From: Nitrososphaerota archaeon | GTDB lineage: Archaea; Thermoproteota; Nitrososphaeria; Nitrososphaerales; Nitrosopumilaceae | Direction of reading: 5' to 3' | Assembly: GCA_021323705.1 (NCBI GenBank) | Contig: JAJPKL010000007.1 | Location: 1 to 64,000 of the forward strand | DNA: 64,000 bases | Shown here: piece after piece, positions 15,285 through 23,227 of the stretch | Layout: each line of letters starts with the position of its first letter | Position numbering within the stretch: the stretch's first letter is position 1 | Made by a program: the position numbers and the translations under genes | The notes under the pieces: model-generated | The model's database searches: none | The model's input: only the letters and a program-made list of their open reading frames with translations | Told to the model about the DNA's origin: nothing

Positions 15285-15514
15285 TTTACAACATCAGTTG
15301 TATTGTTCCTACTTGCCGTTCCTATCACAAAGTCATACTTGCAGACAGAGAGCAAATTGAGGCTCATTTTAAGGGCCATGATTCCGCAGAACTTCATAAA
15401 ATTGCTCGTGAACTAGGCATTATCAGTAATGATGGTTTTTACTCAAAAAACTATCTTGCTACTCGAATTTTTGAATATTTAGCCGCACAGAACACTATTG
15501 GGGGGTCTCCTTGA
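15281..15514 (+). CDS. C2H2-type zinc-finger small protein 2
   Basis: A 77-residue protein (MIYNISCIVPTCRSYHKVIL...). CIVPTC is followed 16 residues later by HFKGH, giving a C-X4-C-X16-H-X3-H zinc finger. The C-terminal half is helical (HKIARELGIIS, YLATRIFEYLAA), resembling a small winged or SAP-like segment. It overlaps the previous gene by an ATGA and the MCM gene by TGATG, so translation is tightly coupled. Confidence 0.65.
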   Translation: MIYNISCIVPTCRSYHKVILADREQIEAHFKGHDSAELHKIARELGIISNDGFYSKNYLATRIFEYLAAQNTIGGSP

Positions 15515-17553
15515 TGGCGCAGGACGTAGTTAAGGAAAACTCAGTTAGTTCAGCGTTTGTTATTGACAAAATAACTGAATTCTTCAAGATGGTAAAAGAT
15601 GGCAAATATATTAATAAAATTGATGCTCTCGAAGGCGCAAATCTTATCCTAAACTATTATGATTTTTTTGATTATCAGCAAGATAACCAAGTATTTTCGA
15701 TTTTTGATTTTCTCAACAGAAATCCCGAACAATTCATCCATTTTTGCGAGATCTCTGTAAAAGAAATTTATTCTGAAAAACATGGAAAAGAGAAAGCCAA
15801 ATTATTAGATCTGACGATTCAGGTTGACAAATCAGAATTAGAAATCACCGTAAATCAAGCAATAAAAAATAGACACCTAAACAAACTTGTTACAATTTCA
15901 GCCTTGGTAAATGGCGAAAGTGAAATTCAGAATAGAATCAAACTAGGTTCTTGGGTTTGCGCCGAAGGACATAAAACAATATCAGAAAGTGAAAAATCAC
16001 CTTTAAAATGCGGTAATTCAAAGTGTACAGAAAGACGACTTGATTTAGATTACGAATCAACAAAAATTGAAAGTTATCGTACTTTCTATCTTAAAGACGT
16101 GAATTACACCGTGCATCATGGAGATACATTAATCGCTGAAGCAAAAGGCGATTTAAGTGATATAGCGAAAGTTGGCGACATTGTCCAAATCACAGGGTAC
16201 ATAACATCACAACAAAAAGACAAGAAATTATTCAATATTCTGCATATTCTTAACATCGAAATAACAAATAAAATTGATTATCAAATCACAGAAGAAGATA
16301 AAAAAATATTCGAGCAATGGCCCAAGAAAGATAATTTCTATCCAACATTAATTAATTCGATAGCGCCGCAGATTTACAAAAATGAATTATTGAAAGAAGC
16401 CTTTCTTTTATGTTATATTGGTTCTTCTAAATGGTCTGCTGATCAGAAATATTGGATTAATGTTTTAGCAGTTGGTGATCCCGCCACGGCAAAAAGCAAA
16501 ATTGCACAATGGGGTAACAGAGTGTTACCAAATGTTAGTTTAGTCTCATCAAAAGCGGGTTCTGCTAAAGGTTTATTCGCGGGACAAAAAGAACAAATCG
16601 ACGGAAACAAGGTTTTAGAGGTTGGCCCGATGGTACAAAACAGCGGCCGCGGCCTAGTCTGTATTGATGAATTCGCCAGAATGTCAGAGGTGTTTGATGT
16701 GTTTTATTCCCCAATGGAAAACGGTAGATTCAATTCTGCAACTGTAGGGGGCCATTCGGACTTACCAGCCGAAACACCCATCTATGCAACTGGCAATCCT
16801 AAAAAATCAAATTTCTGGGATGAAAACAAGTCCGTTTTAGATAATCTCCAAGTTTTTGAACCGGCCATGTTGTCACGATTTGACTTGATTATGATTCTCA
16901 AAGATTTCGGAACCATAGAAGTCGATACCAAGATAGCAGAGACAATTTTATCACAAACTACAGGCGATAGAGCCATTTCTTATAACGAAGTGGATTTGGC
17001 AAAATACCTGATGTTTTGTAAGACGATTCACCCAAAACTAACCGATGATTCTAAGAAGATTATTACCCAAATTTTTGTTGATATTCGCAGACAAGCGCGC
17101 GGTTCGTTGATAGATCATCAAGATCTCAATGTTAGATTGGTTGGTGTCATAACCAGAATATCACTTGCAATTGCACGAATCCACCTACACCACGAAGTAA
17201 AAGAGGAAGATGTTAGTCTAGCAAGACGACTTTTAGAAAATATGTTGCACCAACGAGGACTCAAAGTTAGCAATGCAAATACCTATGTCGATAGAGTTGC
17301 ACAGAAAATTCTAACGATTCTTGAAAGTTCGATATCTGCGCTGACTGACCAGGAAATCTATGAAAAATTATTTATTACCTTTGAACAAGAAAAAGATACG
17401 CTGTTAAACGACATTGGAACGGAGGGGCCACATAGAGACTCTAACAAACGATGGCGCGCCATAATGGAGAATGTAGAAAAGTCGTACTTGATTGAAATTG
17501 AAAGTATGAAGCCTAAGAAATTAAGATACAAACATGAGCAAACTAGACTCTAA
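15514..17553 (+). CDS. mcm: MCM-family replicative helicase encoded by the element
   Basis: A 679-residue AAA+ helicase that unwinds DNA at forks. An N-terminal region with a Cys/His zinc site (WVCAEGHK ... LKCGNSKC) is followed by an OB-like part. The motor has Walker A VGDPATAKSK, Walker B LVCIDEFARM, sensor 1 ATGNPK and arginine-finger region LSRFDLIMIL. A C-terminal winged-helix-like tail begins near residue 595 (LTDQEIYEKL). Walker B has CIDEFARM where host MCMs usually have CIDEFDKM. ATG at 15514 overlaps the preceding stop. A helicase of its own implies autonomous replication of the element at some stage. Confidence 0.92.
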   Translation: MAQDVVKENSVSSAFVIDKITEFFKMVKDGKYINKIDALEGANLILNYYDFFDYQQDNQVFSIFDFLNRNPEQFIHFCEISVKEIYSEKHGKEKAKLLDLTIQVDKSELEITVNQAIKNRHLNKLVTISALVNGESEIQNRIKLGSWVCAEGHKTISESEKSPLKCGNSKCTERRLDLDYESTKIESYRTFYLKDVNYTVHHGDTLIAEAKGDLSDIAKVGDIVQITGYITSQQKDKKLFNILHILNIEITNKIDYQITEEDKKIFEQWPKKDNFYPTLINSIAPQIYKNELLKEAFLLCYIGSSKWSADQKYWINVLAVGDPATAKSKIAQWGNRVLPNVSLVSSKAGSAKGLFAGQKEQIDGNKVLEVGPMVQNSGRGLVCIDEFARMSEVFDVFYSPMENGRFNSATVGGHSDLPAETPIYATGNPKKSNFWDENKSVLDNLQVFEPAMLSRFDLIMILKDFGTIEVDTKIAETILSQTTGDRAISYNEVDLAKYLMFCKTIHPKLTDDSKKIITQIFVDIRRQARGSLIDHQDLNVRLVGVITRISLAIARIHLHHEVKEEDVSLARRLLENMLHQRGLKVSNANTYVDRVAQKILTILESSISALTDQEIYEKLFITFEQEKDTLLNDIGTEGPHRDSNKRWRAIMENVEKSYLIEIESMKPKKLRYKHEQTRL

Positions 17554-17571
17554 TAGATACACCAGTCAAAT

Positions 17572-17612
17572 AGGTCAGATAGGTCAGATTGAATGTATAT
17601 GACCTATCTGAC
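17572..17612. repeat. Inverted/direct repeats downstream of mcm
   Basis: AGGTCAGAT is repeated in tandem at 17572-17580 and 17581-17589. A 13-bp perfect inverted repeat pairs GTCAGATAGGTCA (17574-17586) with TGACCTATCTGAC (17600-17612) around a 13-base AT-rich spacer. It lies 19 bases after the mcm stop. It could be a terminator hairpin or an iteron-like origin; both are inference. Confidence 0.55.
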
Positions 17613-17629
17613 TCATGTGACCGTTACTT

Positions 17630-17839
17630 CTATTGTTCTTGTTTCATAGGCAAAGGTATGTTGAATCGGCGCGCTTGCTGAATTGTGATAACATTTAGTC
17701 TTAGAGCGCATGAGATACAGAATCTCTTTTTCTTTCTCTTACCTATACAATATTCATGATATAGTTCTGTTTGACATTCTCTACATTGCACATGGAAACG
17801 ACAAACATACACCTGTGTTTGAGTTTTGATTCGAACCAT
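17630..17839 (-). CDS. Zinc-ribbon basic protein (69 aa)
   Basis: A 69-residue protein with two CxxC pairs (CREC and CISC, plus an upstream Cys in VYVCRFHVQC). A very basic loop KRKKKRF lies between them and a helix QQARRFNIP at the C-terminus. The features fit a nucleic-acid-binding zinc ribbon. It is convergent with mcm, with the inverted repeats between their 3' ends. Function unknown. Confidence 0.6.
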   Translation of the reverse strand: MVRIKTQTQVYVCRFHVQCRECQTELYHEYCIGKRKKKRFCISCALRLNVITIQQARRFNIPLPMKQEQ

Positions 17840-18312
17840 AGAAGCCGAACTAGATTTTAATTAATTTTGATATTTTTAAAAATTGAATCTCATGGAGAGT
17901 AGTAGAGAAGGGAAGCGAACGATCGATTTGTTGATTCGCATTTTAATTTATTATTCTATGGTATAATTCTAAGGAATGATATACAAAGAAATCAAATTGA
18001 TGAAAAACAGATTGAACCACTAATAGCCATTCTCAAAACGCTAGAACTTTCAAAGTCATAAAACACGAACAGTTTGTTAGCCCTTTTTGGGCTCTAAACC
18101 TACCACTTTTTCTGATAGTTTTGCCATAAGACCAGGGGTTTTCAATGAAAAAAATCACTAATAACTATCTATTGGCCCCAAAAAAGCCAGTAAAGCGCCT
18201 AATTACGGTATAAAGGATAAATCGGGAATTCGTTTGCGGGTAGAACGGCTTTAACAAATTTCTACTGGCGATTCGGCGCGCCAATATAGGGCCATAAAAC
18301 AGACTATATGAG
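17840..18312. other. 473-base gap inside the element without a clear gene
   Basis: AT-rich, without a convincing gene. It contains a short hairpin AGCCC-TTTTT-GGGCT at 18079-18093. Between about 17905 and 18060 a frame stays open without a start codon and ends in a protein-like stretch (QIDEKQIEPLIAILKTLELS), possibly a decayed or non-ATG small gene. An origin of replication would be plausible here, near mcm, but no iteron array is seen apart from 17572-17612. Confidence 0.4.
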
Positions 18313-18945
18313 ATGTGTTATGAAAGCAATGATTGTTCAGGGATGTCGCGTCCTACCTACATAAAGATTCCAAGTTTTCTAATCAAGTGGTTTACCCCAT
18401 TTTTTATTGTAGGTTTGATACTCGAAATTACTACTCTACTACATTCTATTCCAATTGTATTGCAGATTAGGACTTCGCTTTGGGTTAACCAATTTCATCA
18501 ACTCATTTTTTGGCCAACCTTCATACTTTCTTTTATTTTCTTTTATCTATCATTCAAAAAAGATGTAGACGCCATTACAAAACCACGTATGACGCTATAT
18601 CTATTTTTGTTGATTTTAACGGCTCCTGTAATAATACTAGCAATCGAACCATATCTTTTCTTCAGCGAAGTTGCATTGTTTATTCCGACTGATTTCGCTA
18701 ATACGAGAGTAACTGAACAAAAATTTGAAAGTGTTGATTCGGAAGTTCGATTACTCTCTCTTGTAATAGTTCCGACTATTATGCCGTTAACGACTTATCT
18801 TAAAGAAAGAAAATTACGATCTTTGAATATTAAAATGAACAGTCTGTATAATGTTGATTTTGAGAATTTTTTTCCGTTAATGTGGATGACTTTCATAGGC
18901 ACGTTAATCTATGTGTTTTATTATAATTATCAGTTATACAATTAG
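18313..18945 (+). CDS. Polytopic membrane protein of the element
   Basis: A 210-residue protein with about five membrane segments (FLIKWFTPFFIVGLILEI, FIWPTF-type LIFWPTFILSFIFFYLSF, LYLFLLILTAPVIILAI, LSLVIVPTIMPLTTYL, MWMTFIGTLIYVFYY). Start may be ATG at 18313 or ATG at 18343 (MSRPTYIK). No transporter motif is visible. It converges with the CAP-domain gene, 2 bases apart. Function unknown; envelope modification or immunity is speculative. Confidence 0.6.
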   Translation: MCYESNDCSGMSRPTYIKIPSFLIKWFTPFFIVGLILEITTLLHSIPIVLQIRTSLWVNQFHQLIFWPTFILSFIFFYLSFKKDVDAITKPRMTLYLFLLILTAPVIILAIEPYLFFSEVALFIPTDFANTRVTEQKFESVDSEVRLLSLVIVPTIMPLTTYLKERKLRSLNIKMNSLYNVDFENFFPLMWMTFIGTLIYVFYYNYQLYN

Positions 18946-18947
18946 AT

Positions 18948-19742
18948 TTACCAACAAGATTTTGCATCCTGAGGTTCGGTTTCAAAACTACTAGGATCAT
19001 ACTCATATCCTGGTTGTAATGAGGCTTGAAAGTCTTGAACCATGACCAATTGGCCCGGGATAGTTGCTATACCTATTGAGACAGACGACCATTGAGGATC
19101 CAGGATGTTTTTTTGGTGGCCCCAATTTGAACCCGCGTCATCGAACATCATTTCATAGTTTTCTTTCAAAACCTGAGATTTTGGATTGGTAAGAACGGCA
19201 TCAGAGTCAGCGGCTATATTTTCACCTACAAGATACATGGTATCACCATTATTCTTGTATCTTAACATCGGCCCCTCACCTTTAGAGTCAATATGATGTA
19301 TGCATCTTTCTTGTAATAACTCCTGGGAATACAATTGTGGTGACTTTGCGTTACCTAATGTTACTGGCCCAATACCGTGTTGTTTTCGATAGTTGTTAAG
19401 ATCATCTAATGCAACTTGACGTAATTCAGTCAAAGAAGGTGAAGGCCCTAGTAATATAGGACTATTTGTAGTGGCTTGTGAGATATTTGCTGTTAAAGTA
19501 GAGATCTTTGTAAGTATGGGTTTAGTATACGGCGATTGTTCTATTTTTGGTAACTCAGAATCTACTTTGTTAGTTAGTACGTTAAGATTTTGATAGATAA
19601 AAAATCCGACAATAATGATGCCGACCAAGACAGAGACGATCTTAACATGTCGTTTTGTTTGATAGGTTAGTAGCCTTCTATGGCCACAACGAACACAAAC
19701 GAGTTTATCGCCTCGCCATTCATAATGATGTTTGCAATTCAA
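18948..19742 (-). CDS. Membrane-anchored CAP/SCP-domain protein with N-terminal zinc ribbon
   Basis: A 264-residue protein. Residues 1-22 form a zinc ribbon (CKHHYEW, LVCVRCGHR), residues about 34-52 a single membrane helix (IVSVLVGIIIVGFFIYQNL), and then a linker. From about residue 110 there is a CAP (SCP/PR1) domain: LNNYRKQHGIGPVTL, SQELLQERCIHH, LVGENIAADS, GSNWGHQKNILDPQW, LVMVQDFQ. CAP proteins act outside the cell in adhesion, lipid binding or proteolysis. With the ribbon inside and CAP outside, it could signal across the membrane (inference). It lies 5 bases downstream of the integrase gene in the same operon. Confidence 0.8.
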   Translation of the reverse strand: MNCKHHYEWRGDKLVCVRCGHRRLLTYQTKRHVKIVSVLVGIIIVGFFIYQNLNVLTNKVDSELPKIEQSPYTKPILTKISTLTANISQATTNSPILLGPSPSLTELRQVALDDLNNYRKQHGIGPVTLGNAKSPQLYSQELLQERCIHHIDSKGEGPMLRYKNNGDTMYLVGENIAADSDAVLTNPKSQVLKENYEMMFDDAGSNWGHQKNILDPQWSSVSIGIATIPGQLVMVQDFQASLQPGYEYDPSSFETEPQDAKSCW

Positions 19743-19747
19743 CTAAC

Positions 19748-21070
19748 TTACTCCTGAAGAAATTTTTCTTGGTTAGCCAGAAATTCAGATAATTTTTTAG
19801 CGCCTTCTTTTGTGTTTTTGTTTTTACATAGTTCTTGCAAGAAAGCAAGTTTATCGATATCCTTTAGAAGGGATTGGTGTTCTGCAAGTTGTTTTTGTAT
19901 GCTAGCAAATTCATCCCTTTGAATTGTTAAACTCTCGTTCTTAATGCGCAATTCTTCATTTTCTATGGATTTACGTTCTGCATCATCGATTGTTAGCGCG
20001 GGCACAGCGTGAAGATATTCTTCGACCAACTCCAGTACATGAGATTTGAAATAATTCCTATCCGTTTTAACCAAACCTGTATGGCTCATCATGTATTCTT
20101 TTTTGATTAAGGCGGCAAGAGGGGAGTCTTTTGAGGTTGTTTCCTTGTTTACTTTGTTGAAAAATCTTCTAAATCCATTCATGACAGGCACTTCATATCT
20201 TCTCATGCCTTTTGGTAATTCTTGTCGCAGATTAGCAGTAAGTAGTAATCTCTCAATGTGTCTTTTGATTGCCGTTGGTTTGCACATTATTGGAACGTTC
20301 CCTTCAACTTTGAATATCGGATCGCCTGGCTTCGGTTCTCTACCTACCTCTTTCGTCCATTGAATCTTCCATTCCATAAGGGCCCCGTAGGCTTCAGGTG
20401 TGATAAAAGCGGGATAATAATCTGAAGTTCCGTCATAAATTTTTAAGATGGCGCAAACTACTTTTGCGTCCTTTTCCTGTGATTCTGTAATTTCTAGCAA
20501 TATCTTATTGTCTACTCGGTAGACTGGCATCAGATGATTCCATTTTAGAGCAAAACCCCCCTCTCTAATCCCCGAACTTGCGGCAACTAGTATTATTGAT
20601 TTGTTAAACCAACTGCCGGTGGATTCAAGCATTTTTTGAATCTCTTCTCGCTTGTACCCCCTACCCTCATTGGTGTTATCATGCTCAGGAAAGGTAGCAT
20701 AGACGCGTTTCCAAACTACAGGAACGCCGTTCATGTCAAGTAATTTCTTTAGTGGTTTGAAGTAATTACCAAACGAACTAGGGTTATAGTAATTTTTATC
20801 AGTTCTCGGAAGTTTGGTTCTTTCTTTTAATTTGCCCGCCAATGATAGCATAACGCTTAGGGCCCAATCAGGATCATTCTTTGCTTTCTTTACAAACTGT
20901 GTTGCTCGTTCTTCAAAAGTTCCTGTTAGGACATCTTCAAGTATGTTACACAGCGTATTTTTTAGAATTCTAGTATAACGTTCTTTTGTGGCTTCGGCCT
21001 TGATTCCATCATAGAATAATTCAATTGGATTCTTCTCAACCTTTTCAATATCAGTTAAGTTGATTTTCAA
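19748..21070 (-). CDS. Tyrosine recombinase (integrase) of the tRNA-Val element
   Basis: A 440-residue archaeal-type tyrosine integrase. The catalytic domain includes SSGIREGGF with the first Arg, a Lys/His-containing middle, an NGFRRFFNKV box in the HxxR position, and GLVKTDRNYFKSH with the likely nucleophile Tyr. A C-terminal coiled coil follows (ENEELRIKNESLTIQRDEFA). The open frame reaches 21214 but would translate the tRNA gene. I therefore choose TTG at 21070, with GGAG at 21079-21082 eight bases before it. It should catalyse integration and excision between 8491 and 21119. Confidence 0.88.
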   Translation of the reverse strand: MKINLTDIEKVEKNPIELFYDGIKAEATKERYTRILKNTLCNILEDVLTGTFEERATQFVKKAKNDPDWALSVMLSLAGKLKERTKLPRTDKNYYNPSSFGNYFKPLKKLLDMNGVPVVWKRVYATFPEHDNTNEGRGYKREEIQKMLESTGSWFNKSIILVAASSGIREGGFALKWNHLMPVYRVDNKILLEITESQEKDAKVVCAILKIYDGTSDYYPAFITPEAYGALMEWKIQWTKEVGREPKPGDPIFKVEGNVPIMCKPTAIKRHIERLLLTANLRQELPKGMRRYEVPVMNGFRRFFNKVNKETTSKDSPLAALIKKEYMMSHTGLVKTDRNYFKSHVLELVEEYLHAVPALTIDDAERKSIENEELRIKNESLTIQRDEFASIQKQLAEHQSLLKDIDKLAFLQELCKNKNTKEGAKKLSEFLANQEKFLQE

Positions 21071-21118
21071 ATTACAGACTCCATGCGTAGCGGATCCTAA
21101 AAAAGCACTCTGAAAGTG

Positions 21119-21134
21119 GTGGATCGGAAGGGAT
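21119..21134. repeat. Right attachment site (3' end of tRNA-Val)
   Basis: Identical over 16 bases to 8491-8506. It covers the discriminator base, the acceptor 3' strand and part of the T-stem, so integration leaves the tRNA intact. Confidence 0.8.
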
Positions 21135-21192
21135 TCGAACCCCTGACCACCGCAGTGTGAGTGCGGTATCCTACCAGCTAGACCACCGATCC
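21120..21192 (-). tRNA. tRNA-Val (anticodon CAC)
   Basis: A 73-base cloverleaf on the minus strand without encoded CCA. The acceptor stem is GGATCGG/CCGATCC with discriminator A. The D-arm is GTCT...GGAT, and the anticodon stem CCGCA/TGCGG has loop CTCACAC, giving anticodon CAC, which reads GUG (Val). The T-arm is AGGGG-TTCGAAT-CCCTT. Its 3' end is the integration target of the element. Confidence 0.95.
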
Positions 21193-21323
21193 AAGCCTTT
21201 TGAAAAGCAGGCACCTATTTTGTCTTTGCAATGTTTTCAACTAGAACAAGAATGAAAAATACATCTCACGTCCTTCTTTATATGGCATAAGGTTTAATTC
21301 GATAACTTGATCAAGTGCACAAC

Positions 21324-23174
21324 ATGCGCATATTACAACTTCATTGCGATTACATCGAGTTTACTCCAATTAAAAAAGAAATAAAATCCGCAGAAGAAAT
21401 CGATCCAAGTCCAAAACATCTAGACGAAGTTGTGGTAGCCTTTGTAGCAGTCGAAGATGGAGACAACTCTGACGTAGCAAAGAGGGCAATGGGCGAAATC
21501 ATCGAATCCATGAAGAAAGTTGGATGCAGTAAATTGTTGCTATATCCATATGCACACTTGAGCTCAAAGCTTGCATCTCCAAGTACTGCTCTTTCCATTC
21601 TCAAAGAAATGGAATCAAAGTCAGATGGCTTGGAAATACACAGAGCACCATTTGGATGGACAAAATCATACAAGATTCAAGTAAAGGGACATCCTCTTGC
21701 GGAAAACTCCAAGACCATATCTGCAGGTGAAGAAAAAGAATCTACTTCGGAGGCATTAAAGGCAGAATCAAAGATTCAATCTTTTTGGCATATCATGACA
21801 CCAGACGGCAAGATGCACGATGTTGGCAAGTTCAATTTTGCAAAACATGAAAATCTCGAAGTGCTTGCAAAATACGAGACTGCAAAAAAACGTTCAGTTG
21901 ATGAGCCTCCACCTCATGTCAAGCTAATGAAAAAGCTGGCCATTGCAGATTACGAGCCAGCATCGGATGCAGGAAACATGAGGTTCTTTCCAAATGGAAG
22001 ACTGATAAAATCACTCATAGAGCGATATGTCACAGAAAAAGTTGTTGAGTATGGAGGGTTTGAGGTCGAGACTCCAATCATGTACGATTCGCACCACCCA
22101 AGCATGGAGAGTTACTTCAACAGATTCCCGGCAAGGCAGTACAACGTTAATTCAGAGGGCAAGCAACTTTTTCTCAGATTTGCAGCGTGTTTTGGCCAGT
22201 TTCTCATGGCAAAAGACTTTCAAATGTCGTACAGAAATTTGCCCTTGAGATTGTATGAGCTTACCCGGTATAGTTTTAGAAGAGAACAATCAGGTGAACT
22301 TGTAGGACTACGAAGATTAAGGGCGTTTACAATGCCTGACTGCCATGCAATGTGCAAAGATATGGAACAGGCAAAAGAAGAATTTCGAAAAAGATTTGAT
22401 CTTTCAAGAGAGGTCATCAGAGGTCTAGGGCTTGACGAGTCAGACTTTGAGATGGCAATTAGGTTTACAGAGGATTTTTACAATGAAAACAAACCGCTAA
22501 TCGAGGAGCTTGTAAGTAAGATAGGAAAGCCAGTCCTTGTAGAGATGTGGAAGGAAAGATTTTTCTATTTTGTTTTAAAATGGGAATTCAATTATGTGGA
22601 TAACCTTGGAAAGGCTTCAGCACTGTCCACAGATCAAATCGATGTTGAAAACGGCAAGAGATACCACATAGAGTTCATCGACGAGTCAAACAAGCCACAA
22701 AACCCAATCATATTACACAATTCCCCAAGTGGTGCAGTTGAGCGAGTGATATACGTACTGCTTGAAAAAGCAGCAAAAGATCAAAGAGAAGGTAGAAAAC
22801 CAGGACTGCCACTCTGGCTTGCACCAACACAGGTAAGAGTGATTCCAGTCAAACCTGAATTTTCAGAGTATTGCGAGAAATTAGCCGACAATATATCACA
22901 ACATGATATTAGAGTTGATTTGGATGACAGAAACGAGAGCGTAGGAAAGAGCATCAGAGATGCCGAAACTGAATGGATACAATACATCATAGTGATAGGA
23001 GAAAAGGAAGTAAACGCAACAAAACTCAGCATACGAGATAGGAAGACTGGAAGTGTCAAGGAATTAACAGTAGATGAACTAATCAGCGAGATAAAAGCAA
23101 AAACAAAAGACAGGCCGTTTTTGAAAATGAATATGAGTAGATATCTTTCAAAACGGCCCCAAATAATGGTCTAG
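21324..23174 (+). CDS. thrS: Threonyl-tRNA synthetase (archaeal type)
   Basis: A 616-residue enzyme charging tRNA-Thr. The first 140 residues are the archaeal editing domain related to D-aminoacyl-tRNA deacylase (MRILQLHCDYIEFTPIKKEI), which removes mischarged Ser. The class II catalytic core spans about 200-500 (GFEVETPIMYDSHHPSMESY, RFAACFGQF, YSFRREQSGELVGLRRLRAF with motif 2). The anticodon-binding domain is at the C-terminus (WLAPTQVRVIPV onward). ATG at 21324 fits the start of the editing domain better than GTG at 21315. Confidence 0.95.
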   Translation: MRILQLHCDYIEFTPIKKEIKSAEEIDPSPKHLDEVVVAFVAVEDGDNSDVAKRAMGEIIESMKKVGCSKLLLYPYAHLSSKLASPSTALSILKEMESKSDGLEIHRAPFGWTKSYKIQVKGHPLAENSKTISAGEEKESTSEALKAESKIQSFWHIMTPDGKMHDVGKFNFAKHENLEVLAKYETAKKRSVDEPPPHVKLMKKLAIADYEPASDAGNMRFFPNGRLIKSLIERYVTEKVVEYGGFEVETPIMYDSHHPSMESYFNRFPARQYNVNSEGKQLFLRFAACFGQFLMAKDFQMSYRNLPLRLYELTRYSFRREQSGELVGLRRLRAFTMPDCHAMCKDMEQAKEEFRKRFDLSREVIRGLGLDESDFEMAIRFTEDFYNENKPLIEELVSKIGKPVLVEMWKERFFYFVLKWEFNYVDNLGKASALSTDQIDVENGKRYHIEFIDESNKPQNPIILHNSPSGAVERVIYVLLEKAAKDQREGRKPGLPLWLAPTQVRVIPVKPEFSEYCEKLADNISQHDIRVDLDDRNESVGKSIRDAETEWIQYIIVIGEKEVNATKLSIRDRKTGSVKELTVDELISEIKAKTKDRPFLKMNMSRYLSKRPQIMV

Positions 23175-23227
23175 CCACACACAAAACACAATTTTCAAAA
23201 TCTATCAGGTACTGATTTTTGAGACAA

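Larger units (their letters stand above)
8491..21134. mobile_element. Integrated element in tRNA-Val(CAC), about 12.6 kb
   Basis: A perfect 16-bp direct repeat, GTGGATCGGAAGGGAT, lies at 8491-8506 and 21119-21134. The right copy is the 3' end of tRNA-Val, the usual target of tyrosine recombinases. The integrase gene is the gene nearest the tRNA. Between the repeats lie only accessory genes: an AbrB-like protein, small membrane and zinc proteins, an AbiV-like protein, a giant repeat protein, C2H2-type small proteins, MCM helicase and a CAP protein. No capsid, portal or terminase and no conjugation ATPase is recognisable. It therefore looks like an integrative replicon with its own helicase, or a virus/plasmid of an unfamiliar type. 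Confidence 0.85.

Noticed and set aside
8588-18266. CAAATTTCTACT at 8588-8599 and again at 18255-18266 as a possible repeat
   Set aside because: Only 12 AT-rich bases match and the flanks diverge, so chance is sufficient.
8491-21134. Head-tail provirus
   Set aside because: No terminase, portal, protease, major capsid or tail proteins are recognisable, and the only large protein is unlike them.
21071-21214. N-terminal extension of the integrase to 21214
   Set aside because: The added residues are a translation of tRNA-Val. A TTG with a ribosome-binding site at 21070 is the better start.
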